Source of the DNA: Mercurialis annua
Taxonomy: Eukaryota > Streptophyta > Magnoliopsida > Malpighiales > Euphorbiaceae
Direction: 5' to 3'
Assembly: GCF_937616625.2 (NCBI RefSeq)
Contig: NC_065570.1
Coordinates: 67,421,665 to 67,485,664, forward strand
Length of the DNA: 64,000 bases
Positions 1 through 12,201 of this stretch are shown here, in pieces. The notes below the pieces were generated by a model. That model was not told the DNA's origin, did not search any database, and worked only from the letters and a program-made list of their open reading frames with translations. A program made the position numbers and the translations under genes. Within the stretch, counting starts at the first letter, position 1. Each line of letters starts with the position of its first letter.

Positions 1-131
1 AGAAGAATAAAAGAATAAGTAAATAGATAGTGAAAAGTGAAGCAATTGAACCATTATTTAACAAGTGAAGACCAAAATTATGCTGTAATTAGCAAATATA
101 CATCGCACTCAATATAATAATCATTTAAAAA

Positions 132-180
<49 letters not shown>

Positions 181-628
181 GATATAATTTAACAAATTAT
201 ATATGTAATCAAACAAATACTGGTAGACAACACACATGCCAATTATCTGTATTCCCTTCTTCCTGCCTTCCTCATGCATCTATTCGACTTATTTAGTTTT
301 CATTAGCACACGTAATCATAAACTTTAATTAAATTATATAATATACTCTGTGGGTCATAAAAAATGGAATGGACGACGCATATTTGTTCAACTAATGAAT
401 TAATTATAGCAATAAATATTTAGAAATTACGATGATTGATATATAAGTCTAATTTTATCAACATTATTCATGAAAATATAGCCAGGTGTTTTTAATGATT
501 GTTAAAGAAGACAAAATTGTGTTTCGCTGTTGTTCTTTCTGCAGGAGGACTTGACAGTGACGGAGATTTGGCGACAGTGGTGGAGCGACGGTGTGGTGGT
601 GTCTCGAGAAAAACCGATCTTTTTTTTT
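1..628. other. AT-rich spacer at the left edge
   Basis: No coding sequence is supported here. The stretch is AT-rich and holds one long TA dinucleotide run (listed separately). A minus-strand reading frame near 492-674 has no recognisable domain and overlaps the edge of a MITE, so it is not called. Confidence 0.6.
135..178. repeat. TA dinucleotide microsatellite
   Basis: An uninterrupted run of about 21 TA units. It is a simple sequence repeat and probably length-variable between individuals. Confidence 0.95.
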
Positions 629-915
629 GGGAAAAAGTTGCATAAATGACCCTAATGTATAGCCCGCGTTTCATGTTGGCACCTCATGTATTTCGAATCT
701 CAAAAATGACCCTAACGTCTTAAAAAAATATCAAAGATGACTCTTGCGTTAATATTTCCGTTTAACGCCGTACTCATATCTGTTTAACGCCGTCCACTTT
801 TTGTATTTTTTTGATATTTTTTTGCAATTTTAGGGTCATATTTGAAATCTGAAATATATGAGGTGTCAACAAGAGACACGGGGTATACATGAGGGTTATT
901 TTTGCACTTTTCCCC
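629..915. mobile_element. MITE with about 37-bp terminal inverted repeats
   Basis: The left end (gggaaaaagttgcataaat, running on to tatagccc) is matched by the reverse complement of the right end (ggggaaaagtgcaaaaataa, running on to tatacccc). The element lies between two T runs (620-628 and 916-923) that could be a 9-bp target duplication, which would fit a Mutator-type MITE. The T runs make the exact borders ambiguous. There is no coding capacity. Confidence 0.75.
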
Positions 916-1075
916 TTTTTTTTGGTTGCCCATCCCTGACTAACCGGATCCGACCCGCGTCGCGCACCTGGCATGGCGGATGAGTCTGCCAATAGGGATT
1001 TTTATGCATTCTCAATACTCGAATTCCAGACGTTACTTAAGCGATACCAATCCGCTTATTTAGTTGTTGAGAAAT
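916..1075 (-). mobile_element. SINE, decayed copy of the family at 31.9 kb
   Basis: Read on the minus strand this is a tRNA-headed SINE ending in an A run (the T run at 916-923). It shares the segment cctggcatggcggatgag and its surroundings with the better preserved copy at 31856-32041. The A-box and B-box regions are recognisable but mutated. It abuts the MITE at 629-915, so the two insertions share the T run. Confidence 0.7.
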
Positions 1076-1621
1076 TCGATTTATGTACTTTTTTAAATTT
1101 TATTGGATTTATTTATTTTCTGTCATGTCAACAAAATTATCAGAAAGATGAAAAAAGAGTTTTGTATTATTTGGCGTAACAGTATAAAATTAGAACTTAA
1201 AATTTAGAAACAATTATGAAAAAGAGTATGAAATATGAAAATCGTGAGTGGTATTTGTTTATTTTAAGTATGAGGATTTTTTTATAGCTTTTATCTTAAA
1301 TCTATAACGAATATTTAATTTTGTTAACGTATAGGTTAATTATAAATTTTAGTTCTCTCATTTTTAGTTACAGTTTTATTGTCTCCACAACAATTAGTTT
1401 CACTATAACAAAACGCCATATGACCTAATTAAAATGAAATTATTTTGCCATCAAATATAATATTTTTTTACGTTTATTTTGTTTTTTTATAAAATAAATA
1501 TGAATTTTTCTGTTTCACCTTTGAATGCATAATAACGACTTTCATTCAATAATAAAATAGACTAAAAATAAAATAATTAACCATAGAAATCCTAAATATT
1601 GTAAACTTACCAATAAAAATA
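1076..1621. other. AT-rich spacer
   Basis: I see no gene, no conserved repeat and no structured element beyond general AT richness. Confidence 0.5.
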
Positions 1622-1931
1622 GGGTTAATATCATAAAAATTCACGAACTTTACACGTTTTCTCATTTTAATCACGCAGTTTAAATTTTCTCATTTTCATA
1701 CACGAACTACCAATTTTTCTCAAATTCATGAATGGTGCTGAGGTGTCACGGCTTTATTGGTGGAATTCGCTAAGGTGGAGGTCATTTTACACCAATGAAT
1801 GAATGACACCTCAACACTGTGCATGAATTTGAGAAAAAGTGATAGTTCATGCATGAAAATGAAAAGATTTAAATTGCGTGATTAAAATGAGAAAACGTGT
1901 AAAGTTCGTGATTTTTTTTTGACATTAACCC
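1622..1931. mobile_element. Mutator-type MITE with perfect 9-bp target duplication
   Basis: About 310 bp starting gggttaatatca and ending tgacattaaccc. The terminal inverted repeats extend well over 100 bp and contain tcacgaactttacacg. The flanks 1613-1621 and 1932-1940 are both ataaaaata, a perfect 9-bp duplication typical of Mutator-like transposition. A sister copy lies at 59694-60002 and a more distant one at 45527-45896. Confidence 0.9.
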
Positions 1932-1940
1932 ATAAAAATA

Positions 1941-2416
1941 TATGTAATAAAAAAAAGAACTTGGTGAGAAAAGTCCATTCTCCATATTGTTACCATATCA
2001 TATCACTTGTTACGACGCTATAATAAAGAGATTATCCCACATTTAATTATTTAATTAAGATACTATATTTTATCAAACATAATTCTACAAAATATTTTAT
2101 TATTTTAATATCATATAATAAAATATATATATATATAGATATAATCAATCGGTCCACAGACACCCTACATCTTGGTGACAATTTGACAACCATGGAAAAT
2201 ACATAACTAAAATTTGCCTATATTAAAGGAACAGCATAACTAAAATTAGAAAGAAATGAAAATCAAATTCCTAAAATAAGAATTAAGATATGGGCATAGC
2301 ATTTTTGATATCCAATAAGGAATTTCTAATTTTAGCCGAAAATACAAAATGAAAAAACAACTCAACCCTTTGGAGATTATATACAAAATCTGAAATTTGC
2401 ATGAAAAGTTTTTGAC
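1941..2416. other. Spacer and presumed promoter of the S1/SPH gene
   Basis: AT-rich DNA upstream of the S1-like gene. A TATA-like ttatatac lies at about 2378-2385. That is only about 35 bp before the start codon, so I do not call it as the promoter with any confidence. Confidence 0.4.
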
Positions 2417-2869
2417 ATGTACTATACAATTAACCTAACCTCTATATTAAAAACTCTCGTAATTATAATTGCAATCTCCGGAGAGTGCGAAGGATTTTTG
2501 TTCGAAGAAAAGCATCTACACATCGTAAATTGGCTAGAAACCGAAGGGTGGTTGATGATTCAATGCTGGTCAAAAGATAATTCATTAGGAACGCAAAATC
2601 TGAGATTCAAGGAAGATTTCGAATGGGAATTTTACGATCAATATTTGTTCGGACATACGAAATTTGAATGTAATTTGGAGTATAAGAACGGAAGCAGTGT
2701 GAATAGAGGACATTTTGTGGTTTATGATAATAGAAAAAAGATTAGAAGAAGAAATTGTAATAAGCATTGTATGTGGGGTGTTGGTATTTATGGTTTGTAT
2801 GCTTTTGATGAGAATGCTCAAAGATGGGATTATGAAATTCCATGGCCGAGCAAAAATACCTTCCGTTAA
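2417..2869 (+). CDS. Plant self-incompatibility S1 (SPH) family secreted protein
   Basis: Single-exon gene for a 150-residue protein. Residues 1 to about 26 form a hydrophobic signal peptide, so the product should be secreted. The mature part has the S1/SPH layout: HIVNWL near residue 35, the Gly-Trp-x-x-x-x-Cys segment at 44-50, the WEFYDQYLFGHTKFEC block at 70-85, a basic stretch, then C114 and C118. The four cysteines (50, 85, 114, 118) match the spacing expected for the two disulfides of the fold. The poppy S protein of this family controls pollen rejection. Most family members in other plants form large sets of small secreted proteins of unknown role, so a self-incompatibility function should not be assumed. 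The reading frame is intact, and length and exon structure are normal. No neighbouring gene suggests a specific role. Confidence 0.9.
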   Translation: MYYTINLTSILKTLVIIIAISGECEGFLFEEKHLHIVNWLETEGWLMIQCWSKDNSLGTQNLRFKEDFEWEFYDQYLFGHTKFECNLEYKNGSSVNRGHFVVYDNRKKIRRRNCNKHCMWGVGIYGLYAFDENAQRWDYEIPWPSKNTFR

Positions 2870-3821
2870 TCGTGATTTTTCGACTTTTCTTTATGATTAT
2901 TGTACAACAAAATATTTGTATTCGTATAATTTTGATCTGAAATTTCTTATTGAATTATTTATTCAGTTATTATGTCTTAAAGAAAACTCGAATACGCACG
3001 CTTTTTAGCACATGATTTTAAATCTTGTGTGTCTATTATTTTACTAACAAGACATCTCTGCATCTCAAATACGTTATCATGATATATGGAATTTATAACA
3101 AAGATGGAATGATTTGTCGTGATTATCTTTATCACTCTTATAAGAGATTAATTGAATGCATATTCGGATATATGATAATATAGTAATTTACACAAATTGC
3201 GGTAATAAAAGTTTTTTTTTTTTGTCAAAGATAGTCTACTCTAATTGTTAGCGGGGGTTAGCGGGAGTTAATGTTAGACATTTTTAAATAGGCACACTGC
3301 CCGTAAGTGTTGAGAGTCGAAACCTCAACCTCATACACATATCATTAGTGTATAAATTGTTTAAGTTGGATAGAATATTTATCAGACTGAAATAAATATT
3401 CTTATTACACCCGTTTGATCAACTTTCAACCTTTTTTAATCTCCACATCACATTAATATAGCTTTAAACTGAACACCAACATATTAAAATAATAACCATT
3501 TTTAAATAGAAAATAATGCACACAACTCGGAACTCTAAAACGCAATATTTGAGGGAAAGAAATTATATTTATTAGCTTACATGGCTATTGAAAAAGCCTA
3601 TAAAATAAAAAAAATAAAAAATTACACATAATACACCCAAAAAAATTGCAGAATGATTTGATCAGAGTTGGCCTACAAAAATTTCCCCAACTTTGAACAT
3701 CAATGCAAGTAATGTACCAAAGAAACCCACTTAAATTTCATTTCTATACCTTAACAGCCAAAATATGCTATGCTATCAGTAATATGTTTAAGATAACAGT
3801 ATAAAACTTTATTTTCAACTT
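2870..3821. other. Spacer between the convergent S1-like and RAV genes
   Basis: The two flanking genes converge, so this stretch should contain both 3' ends. It also holds a SINE remnant at 3212-3372. A short plus-strand frame at 2715-3008 is an out-of-frame overlap of the S1 gene and is not called. Confidence 0.5.
3212..3372 (-). mobile_element. SINE of the family also found at 28.1 and 30.1 kb
   Basis: On the minus strand this is a tRNA-derived SINE whose A tail is the T run at 3212-3223. It shares the body motif gttagcgggagttaatgtta and the B-box-like region (gagtcgaaacctcaacc on the plus strand) with copies at 28068-28245 and 30073-30243. The tRNA-like head end near 3350-3372 is the most decayed part. 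Confidence 0.8.
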
Positions 3822-4877
3822 TCAGATTATATCAGTTCCAAAAAGTCTAAAACCCTTTCTGTTCCCATCATCCAAAGGCGTTATTCCCAGAAACCCCTCT
3901 CCTTCAACATTCTTCTTGACGTAATCACGAGCAGTACATTGCCCCAGGCGAAGTCGCACCTCCGTTTTTGTGGGAACGCAATGGTTGCCGGACTCGGACA
4001 AGGAACTGAAGTCGCCTTCGTTGTTGTGGTTGACATCGATCATGTAGTAAGACTGAGTAACTTGTGAGTTTTCATTGCATTTGCATAAGAAAAAAGCAAT
4101 GGTGTCATTAGCCTTTAACTGTTTTTCCTTTACAAATCGGTTCCACCCTCTTGTGAAGACATAACTCTGACTGCTCTTCCAGTAACAATACCGGAATTTC
4201 CACAACTTCATCGATTTGTCGTAGAATGCTAGCAGCCCATTGTTCACCTTGTTGTCACCCACATTTTCTTCGTCGCAGTCAGAAATTTGCGAGAAAAACT
4301 GAATGGCAAATTTCTTTGGGATGACAAGTCTATTCAGCTTGCCAACGTCGCTTGGCGTAAGCTCCTTTTGGAATAATTGCTTGCATGTCAGACTTCTATC
4401 ACTCTGCTTCTTCATAATTTTAAGGCTAAGTTCGGTTTCCACACTATGTAAATTATTCATTAAGAAGTCAGCAAACTTCGATTGGTAGGTACCATCCTTT
4501 ATCATAATGAGAACTGCCTCAGTACTATAATAACTCTGGAAGTTCGGCTCTTCAACAGTGACATTAGTTAATGCAAAATTTCTTCGACATTCTCCATTGC
4601 GAAGCTTTAATGCTGCGCTGTCATAAGCCCTTGCTGCCTCATTCTCAGACTTGAAGGTTCCAAGCCAAATCCGCTGATGATTCACGTATATCTGGCAGCC
4701 CCAGTGGCCATTTTGATGGGGGACAACACCTCTGAATCTCGAAGTGCACATATTGCTAGCGTACCTAGCATGTTTGCATGATAGGGAAGAATAAGTGCTG
4801 CTAACTGAATCGGAAACTTCTTCAACCGCAGCTGTTTCACCATTTGAAATGACGCTCACAGTTTCTTCTCCAGTCAT
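3822..4877 (-). CDS. RAV-type transcription factor with AP2/ERF and B3 domains
   Basis: Intronless coding region for 351 residues, the usual size for plant RAV/TEM proteins. An AP2/ERF DNA-binding domain lies at about residues 47-102 (SRFRGVVPHQNGHWG, WLGTF, AARAYDSAALKLRN). A B3 domain follows at about 166-283 (LFQKELTPSDVGKLNRLVIP, then WKFRYCYWKSSQSYVFTRGW). The AP2 domain of this class binds CAACA-type sites and the B3 domain CACCTG-type sites. Near the C-terminus RLFGT at 344-348 resembles the RLFGV repression motif of this family with the last residue changed. Sequence just upstream of the ATG reads ttcgcag followed by ggac and the ATG, a good 3' splice site, so a 5'UTR intron of unknown length is likely. 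It most resembles the divergent Arabidopsis RAV members At1g50680 and At1g51120 (recalled, not aligned). A MIR156 precursor lies about 8 kb upstream on the same strand. Confidence 0.95.
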   Translation of the reverse strand: MTGEETVSVISNGETAAVEEVSDSVSSTYSSLSCKHARYASNMCTSRFRGVVPHQNGHWGCQIYVNHQRIWLGTFKSENEAARAYDSAALKLRNGECRRNFALTNVTVEEPNFQSYYSTEAVLIMIKDGTYQSKFADFLMNNLHSVETELSLKIMKKQSDRSLTCKQLFQKELTPSDVGKLNRLVIPKKFAIQFFSQISDCDEENVGDNKVNNGLLAFYDKSMKLWKFRYCYWKSSQSYVFTRGWNRFVKEKQLKANDTIAFFLCKCNENSQVTQSYYMIDVNHNNEGDFSSLSESGNHCVPTKTEVRLRLGQCTARDYVKKNVEGEGFLGITPLDDGNRKGFRLFGTDII

Positions 4878-7586
4878 GTCCCTGCGAATTTGTTTTAGTG
4901 AAATATTAACAAAGACAAGAATTAAAGTAAAACATGAAAAGTTTTATACTTAGCAAATAACAGGAAACTTAAAATCAAAATTGTGACTTAAAATATATGA
5001 AGAGATATTCCATGCTTTCCGAAGTACGGCAACATTCTGACACAGCGTTGACATAGGAAGTACAAGTAGTTTCGAGACGCTAATTTAAAAATTGCTATCT
5101 AAAAATAAGAAATGCCCAGATGCATCAACATAAAATAGGTTACAGTACAGCTAATTCGTCGACTCATTAGTCGTTTCCCTAAGGGATGTGTAAGAAACAG
5201 AAGCAGAAAATCACAAGCCTTTCTATGGTCTAAATTAGTACCTGATATTACCAAGGTCAACATAAATCATAACACAAAGTGAAAAAAGCAAAACAATATA
5301 AAAGTATGAATCAGAAAACGAAAGTAGAAAAGGCAAATTTCAAATGCACATAGAGAACTATATCATGCAGGATATTTGTTATTTATGAACAAGATATGAT
5401 TCCTGTAGTTATCTATGATAAATAATGGTTCAGTCTAGTGTGTGTAAGGCTTTTTGAATGCATTTCAGGGTGGATATTCCAGAGTCCTGACAGAAGTATG
5501 TTGCAGTCTCAATGATGACAAGTTCAATATTTCAAGATAAAAGTGGTCAACATCCCTGAAAAAAATGGTTAAAGTTAACCCAGAAAAATATATATAATGG
5601 CAGTTACTGATTGAGAGAGAGTAACATAAACACTTCGTCTTTAGTTACATTTTTTTTTGATAATGTTTTTAGTTACTTTAAAGTTTAGATCATTCAAACC
5701 AAGAGAAAGGCCAAAAAACCACTTCCAAGGACTAACCACAATGCAATAATACTAACAAGTAACAAGAAGCAGAGAAGAGCTGAAGTTGTTTTTCACATAT
5801 AAGCCAAGGCAGCTTCTCTCTTCTCAGTGGTGTGTATGTGAAGGAAAAACAGAATAAACAGCAGAATGGCTAGCCGATTCGCCAGCACAATAAATATCTA
5901 ATCGAACTTCATAATTATTCATTTCTTGTGAAAATCAGAACACTATACCACGCAAAGAGAAACTGCTTCATGCCTTGAGATGTTAAGAATTACGATCACG
6001 AATATCAGAGCCTCTACTAGCCTAGTAATTTTAAAAGAAGGCCAAAAATGCACATGCCCATGCAGAGTCAGAGAAAAATGAAAAACAAAACGCAACTCTA
6101 ATAAATGCTTTACATCTCACATATATTTTTAAGATTATCTGCATGCAAGCCACATAACATGAGTTCATTATTAATTATATCCTCTAACAGAAAGCAAATC
6201 TATTAAACAAAAGAGCAGGTCATAGATTCTGATATTGAATGATAAAGACGGTGCAATCACTTGAATTTCTTGTCAGAAACGACCTACTTCAGAAAACTTA
6301 GTTAAGAAATCACCACATCCAATTTTGCTATGCTTCTAAATTTGTAAAGATAGCTAAAAGGAAAAACTTGTTAGTGCCTTCGATAACTTTCAATAGACTA
6401 AAACAAATCAAAAGTCACATGATCAACAGAAAATAAAAACCAAAGAACTTAAAGAGCTAAAGGGAGAAAAGAAACTTATTTTTCAGGAGTAAAAAAGCTC
6501 CTCAACTTCTAAGGTCCGGGTATATGCTGATTCATGTTTTAACTGAAAATAATTTCAATTAAGGCTTCAATATGTTTAAAACCTCTACAATATGTAACCA
6601 ATGTCGCCTACGTAACAAAGAAATTGAAATGAGCTCACAATCTAAAAAAATTATCTACAATTGGCTTGGTGTTTACTTTAATGTTGCTGATAATATTTGG
6701 TCGATAATTTCCATTGTCAGCCTACCAATAAGAAACTTACATTTCTGAACTTTAATGCATTTTTTACTGGTTCTCTTTTCATTAGTTATTAATTTAATAT
6801 ATTATCATTTTATAAGATGTCTCTAATTATAGTTTTGCTTCAGAGTGTTGATGTAGCAGTTAGTCATACAAGCATTACATGCTTTTCAACAACAATATAT
6901 CACTGTCATCAATCAGATACAATTTGATCATGAAATACGTACATTCTAAAATAAAAATCCCAAACATAAATATCAAAACATAGGAAAAAATTTCCAAATG
7001 AGCAATTTCTAGACTCCAACAAATAGCTGCTAATTCCATTTTCATTAGGCCTTAGCAATAAAGTTTGTAAAGTAAATGGAGCCAGCAGCTAGTAACATTA
7101 TATTTCAGCCAAAACCTCCGAAACCTTTGGCAACAATTATTCAAAACCTGTGCTAATTTCTAGATAAAAACTTGCGAAATTTCCAACCAGATCCGTAAGG
7201 ATAATCTTTTTCCCAAATCCTAATCAAAAACTATATGGAAATTTCACATAAGGCACAAATATACTCCAATTATAGAGCCATGCAAATTAAAGTATATATA
7301 TGTTTAAATGTACCATATACATGAAATTGTCATGTAAGCTAACATTATTCATTGGAAATTGTCAATATGGAAGTTCAGGCATAAAAAGAAAAGATGCATA
7401 CCTCAAACAACATGAATGCAAGAAAAATGTGTAGAACATTTTAGAATATGCTGAATAGAGCTAGAAATAAAGCATTAGCATAGAACATGGTGAATTGGCC
7501 CAGTCATTTCTATGATCTCCACCCTCTACCTCAATAAAATGAGATCCACCTACTATATATACTACAAGTATCTAAAACCCTAATAT

Positions 7587-9303
7587 GGATTAGTGATGCC
7601 CCTAAATATACAAACATGCAAAACTGTTCGTGTTCGTTGTACACATAACCTTCAAGCCAAATAATTGCTGATTCTGAATATATAATTATTCCAATGGAAA
7701 TAAACAATTAGATTCATGCACCCATAAACTGATAGAATATTTGAATTATTTTTGGATTGCCAAATTAATGCAATACCATTGGAAGAACCTGTAAAAGATA
7801 TGATATGGGCTTACCGAATCTACTGATAAGTAGAACTTATACTAGCAACAAAAAAATTGATAAATTATGGTCCTACAAAAATGGTGAATACACTAAAAAA
7901 TGTTATATACTGGACAGTCTGATCTAATTAAAAAGTGTGGATACTGTCTCGGTTCAGTGAAAAGGAAAAGAGAGAGTGATAGAACTTGTATAGAACATGA
8001 TGAGGATTCAAGAAATAGGAAAAAGAAGAACAACTTTGATGCACAGATAACATACATGAATTGAAGTAATTATAGAGCATTGATTTTTGTTTTAGTGAAA
8101 AAGATCAGTCACATTATCAACCAAAATGAAATTAACAAAGATAAATATATTGAGTTTGTCTTGTAAGGCTATAATAGTTCAATCTATTTCAGAGCTAGAT
8201 TCACTACAAAAACATGCCTAGCAAAATATAGCTCCTTAAACATCTGATAAATATTAGTAACGTCTGCAAAGAAACTAAAGAATATAAGTTACATCCAACT
8301 CAAAAAAGCTGGTACACAACACAGTGAAATGTAAGAAATGATGAATTAAAAAACTGAAAAGAACAGCAAAGTATTCTAACGGGGGTTAAAGTTTTTTGCA
8401 AATACTAAACTATAGGCTTTTTACAGAACAGTTATTATCGTTCATGGTAACTGAGCTTTCATGTTTACATCAACGAGAGGTTACTATAGCAATTCCAGTC
8501 AATAATTGCTTGTAAGGCAACGGAAAAGTTGGATAACCACACTATTTCCTGTTACCACGTGAGCAATTATTGACCTGAATTACTATAGTAACCTTCGTTG
8601 ATATAAAAATAAAAATGCAATTGCAAACATATAACAAACAGAAGGACGTTTACCGTTCTGTAAAAGAACTATAGTTCATTAACCGCAATTTTTTTTAACC
8701 CAACTCTGATATAAAGGATAAAACCAATTGGAACACAAGATCATCTCAATGTTATCATAAGAAACTATTGCTCAAAGGCTGAGAATCCTTCTACTTGAAT
8801 TCAATCACTCTTATGTACTGAAACGCTATGCGTAATTGTATTGTACTCTATTTTTCTGTCCAATTACTTTATCCCACATCGCAGGTGATGCTTTCCTCTT
8901 CTTAAGTAAGATGAAATAAACTGAGTTGGTCTTATTGTCCTAATGTCCAGACTTATTCTTCCCAGTAGAACCACATATTATACTAAACTACTCTATGATG
9001 CGAAAAACAACTGATGCTGCAATAGTACAACAAAACGAGCAAAGAACCATAAAGATTGCAAAAGATTAAACTAACAAAACCAAATAGAACCCAGGTTACC
9101 TAACTATCAAAACATTAAACCTCAAACGTCATTTTTAATAATTTCCATTATAGCTAGCATAGCAGAACCACTGAAATTCAATTTCACTGTAGCAAAACTG
9201 ACAATTCTTTGATACCCTAATGACTCCTTTTTATAACATCAATTTCTCCTCAAATGGATGATCTTTAAGAGCATGTTTGTATATTTAGGGGCATTGCTAA
9301 TCC
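7587..9303. repeat. Inverted repeat pair bounding about 1.7 kb
   Basis: A segment at 7587-7619 (ggattagtgatgcccctaaa and onward) is repeated as its reverse complement at 9271-9303 with about two differences in 33 bp. The ends face outward with ggattag, as transposon termini would. The interior has no recognisable transposase and carries a separate MITE. No clear target duplication was seen, so the pair may be the ends of a non-autonomous DNA transposon or two solitary copies. Confidence 0.55.
8383..8701. mobile_element. MITE with long inverted repeats
   Basis: Left end gggttaaagttttttgcaaa is matched by the reverse complement of the right end (gggttaaaaaaaattgcggt). Matching continues inward through ctatag, tttacagaac, gttactatag and aattattga. 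The element could fold into a hairpin of about 140 bp per arm. No coding capacity. Confidence 0.8.
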
Positions 9304-12098
9304 AAACAACTAGAACACTCGCAAAAAGTTAAAAAAAAAACCAAGAAATTGCACAGATTGGATATCATTGTAAAAACTGAACAATGTTACTATCATTTGG
9401 AAGCTTAGATACATAAACTTTGTAGCAATAGGGCTATGGTTTTCTATTCAAACAAGATCAAGAATAAAAGTCAATTCAGTTAACTAGCATTAATTTAAAT
9501 ACAGCCTATTCAGTCCCAGTGTCCCACGGTCAAATCAGGTACACCGTACAAACACAAAGTTTTGCAAAGAAGAAACTAAAGCTAGCAAAAGATGTCAAGG
9601 CCATGGTTAAGTTAAAGAAAAAGAAGTTAAACCCATAGTTATATTATAGCTAAACTCAGTTTGGTATGCAATTCTGTCAAGTTCCTTCTTAGGTGACAAA
9701 AGTCAAATAATACATGTTGCCATCATCACTAACTAATAAGCCTTAAGTATATGAGCTCTAAAGAAGATTACCTAAACAGGAATATCGCAAAAGAAATGAG
9801 CAAAGAAGTCAGAATTGGGATGTTTAAAAATATCGAGTATTACACGGTAAAATCTATTACAACCACATTGGTTTCATACTTATACTAAGATTAGCTGCTA
9901 AGTTGAAACAAACATCTCGATCTGTAAAAAGTTAACTTTCAGATAATAGATTGGTGAAGACGATTTCAAAATAGCATTGACTAGAAAATGGTAATAATAC
10001 AGCAGAAATTGGTCCAAATCGTCAATTTCACAATGTAACAGAAAACATAAAGAGAGCACGTAAAACTCTATGTATAGTAATCCAAAGTTATAATAATCCA
10101 AAAGATAAATATTTTATTTGTTCAAACACGGATTTTCAAGTCAAGTTAATTAATCATTTTATCAAATTTATTTATCTCTTCAATAACAAAAAATATTATA
10201 ACATAAATTGTAGTTTTTGCTAGAAATATAAATCTCTCTCTCGTCAACTTAGCAACAAACTCTTATCCAATTTGATAAATGAAATCTCAAATGTTTAAAA
10301 TCTATCATGATGCCCCCAAATGCTTGAACTGTGTCACACTACCATAAAGATAGCAACTTCATTTTCAGTAAATTTAATATTAATTTGATTAATATCTTCA
10401 AAATTTTAAAATTCCCTTAAGTCAAACTTCATGCTTTCATAATATAATTAGTGTATATATATATGTTGTCTATTCCCTTCTAAATCAAAAACTATAAGTA
10501 TGAAGTTGAACCATACAAATAGACGAGGAGCGTGCACATGGTTTGGTTTGGTTTGATTCAGTTAGCCAAAATTTAAAATTTTCCTTGATATGCTTCAGTT
10601 TGATTCAGTTAATTTAAATTTAGATCAAAATAACATTCAGTTGAGAAAGTAATACATATTAATTTTTATATATACTATTTAAATACACAGACGCACACAC
10701 AAAAATATATATATAAATGTTTACATTAATAAAAAAATTGTTTTGAAGTTCGGTTCTCTGATCGGTCTGGTTATCTAATGGTAGAAATCAAACAAAAACC
10801 AGAAACAAACTTTTAACTCATTTATATCCAGTTCAATCATTTTTAACCATTTTAACTAAACCACAATAAATATTTGTTTAGTTTACTTAGGATAACCAGT
10901 TTTATTCGATTTTTACTTAGCCCTATCAACAAATATATTTCAATCCCATAAGAAAGCAACCTCAATACCAGAAAATAAAGGAAGCAACCTTAAGTTAAGT
11001 CCAATGCTTATTGTATGCCTTATAGACTAAAATAGTAAAATGAACACAACATAAAGCAATTAACGTGGCTCATACAATAAAAGATACATTCAATCATCCA
11101 ACCTATAGGCAGCCATACCCGGCTGAACAATGTTCTGCGCAAAACTTCAAAATGTACATATTAAAGCATATAGCAAAAAATCATGACCAATATACAAAAA
11201 GGAAAAACAAACATCAATATCTCATTATTCATGCAAACTACTCTACTTCTAGAAAAAAAAACAACAGACATTCCAGAATTGCTATCTAATTAGTATCATG
11301 TCAGTAAAGAACTGATAGTTACTTTATTATCAATTTCTGATAGGAGAAAGTATTTAGATAAAGTTATTGATGTACTAATTACCATTGTAGGAGAAAGATG
11401 ACTTAATTGCTTAAAAGAAGAGATGCCACTAATAGCAATCTGCAATCTGTTACTATACTAATGATTTCTTCTGGAGATTAACTTTCTTTATTGACCTTGA
11501 TCAACACAGCAAAGAAACATATATATATCTAATCTAATTTCTTAAGTCACTCTTTAATGGGAAATCTTTGTTTGAAAAACTAACTGATAAGCAATCAAAT
11601 ATCCCAGAGATTTATATATACAAAAGACAATGGACAAGCACATAAAATTAGAAGAAACAGCAAATAGAGAATCCATTAACAAAGCCAAAAAGGAAAAAAG
11701 AAGAAACCTTGAATAGAGGAAATAGAAGCAGTTCCAAAGCCAAAACAACAATAAGTACTGCTGTAGAAAAACAAGAGCAAATATTTAGTAGTTTAGTTTA
11801 AATAGTGGAAGAGAAAGGCCTTGGCAAAGAAGCAAAGATGTTGCATAAAAGGAAAAGGAACTACAAATTAGCTGACACTAACCTGTAAACATGGCAATTC
11901 CCTCCAAAAACTTCCCATTTAGAGACAGCGTACTGCATATTCACCCACTGATGGAAACAACAAATCCTTGCCATATTTGGTACCTTTAAACACTGACTCA
12001 TTTTTTTCAAAAAGGGTCCGCCCAATTTTCCTCTATTAGGCAGATACACCAGAAAATATACAGAAATAGAAGAATCAAACAAACAACAAATAAATCTG

Positions 12099-12201
12099 TA
12101 CATATATATATATATTTTATAACCAAAATAAAGAAGAACTGAACCATAGAACATACATATATATATTTTATAACCAAAATAATTAAAGAAGAACTGAACC
12201 A
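12099..12201. repeat. Two-copy direct repeat of about 50 bp
   Basis: Two adjacent copies of a unit with a TA run, then ttttataaccaaaata and agaagaactgaacca. The second copy has a 5-bp insertion (attaa). It lies downstream of the MIR156 hairpin, possibly within its primary transcript. Confidence 0.8.
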
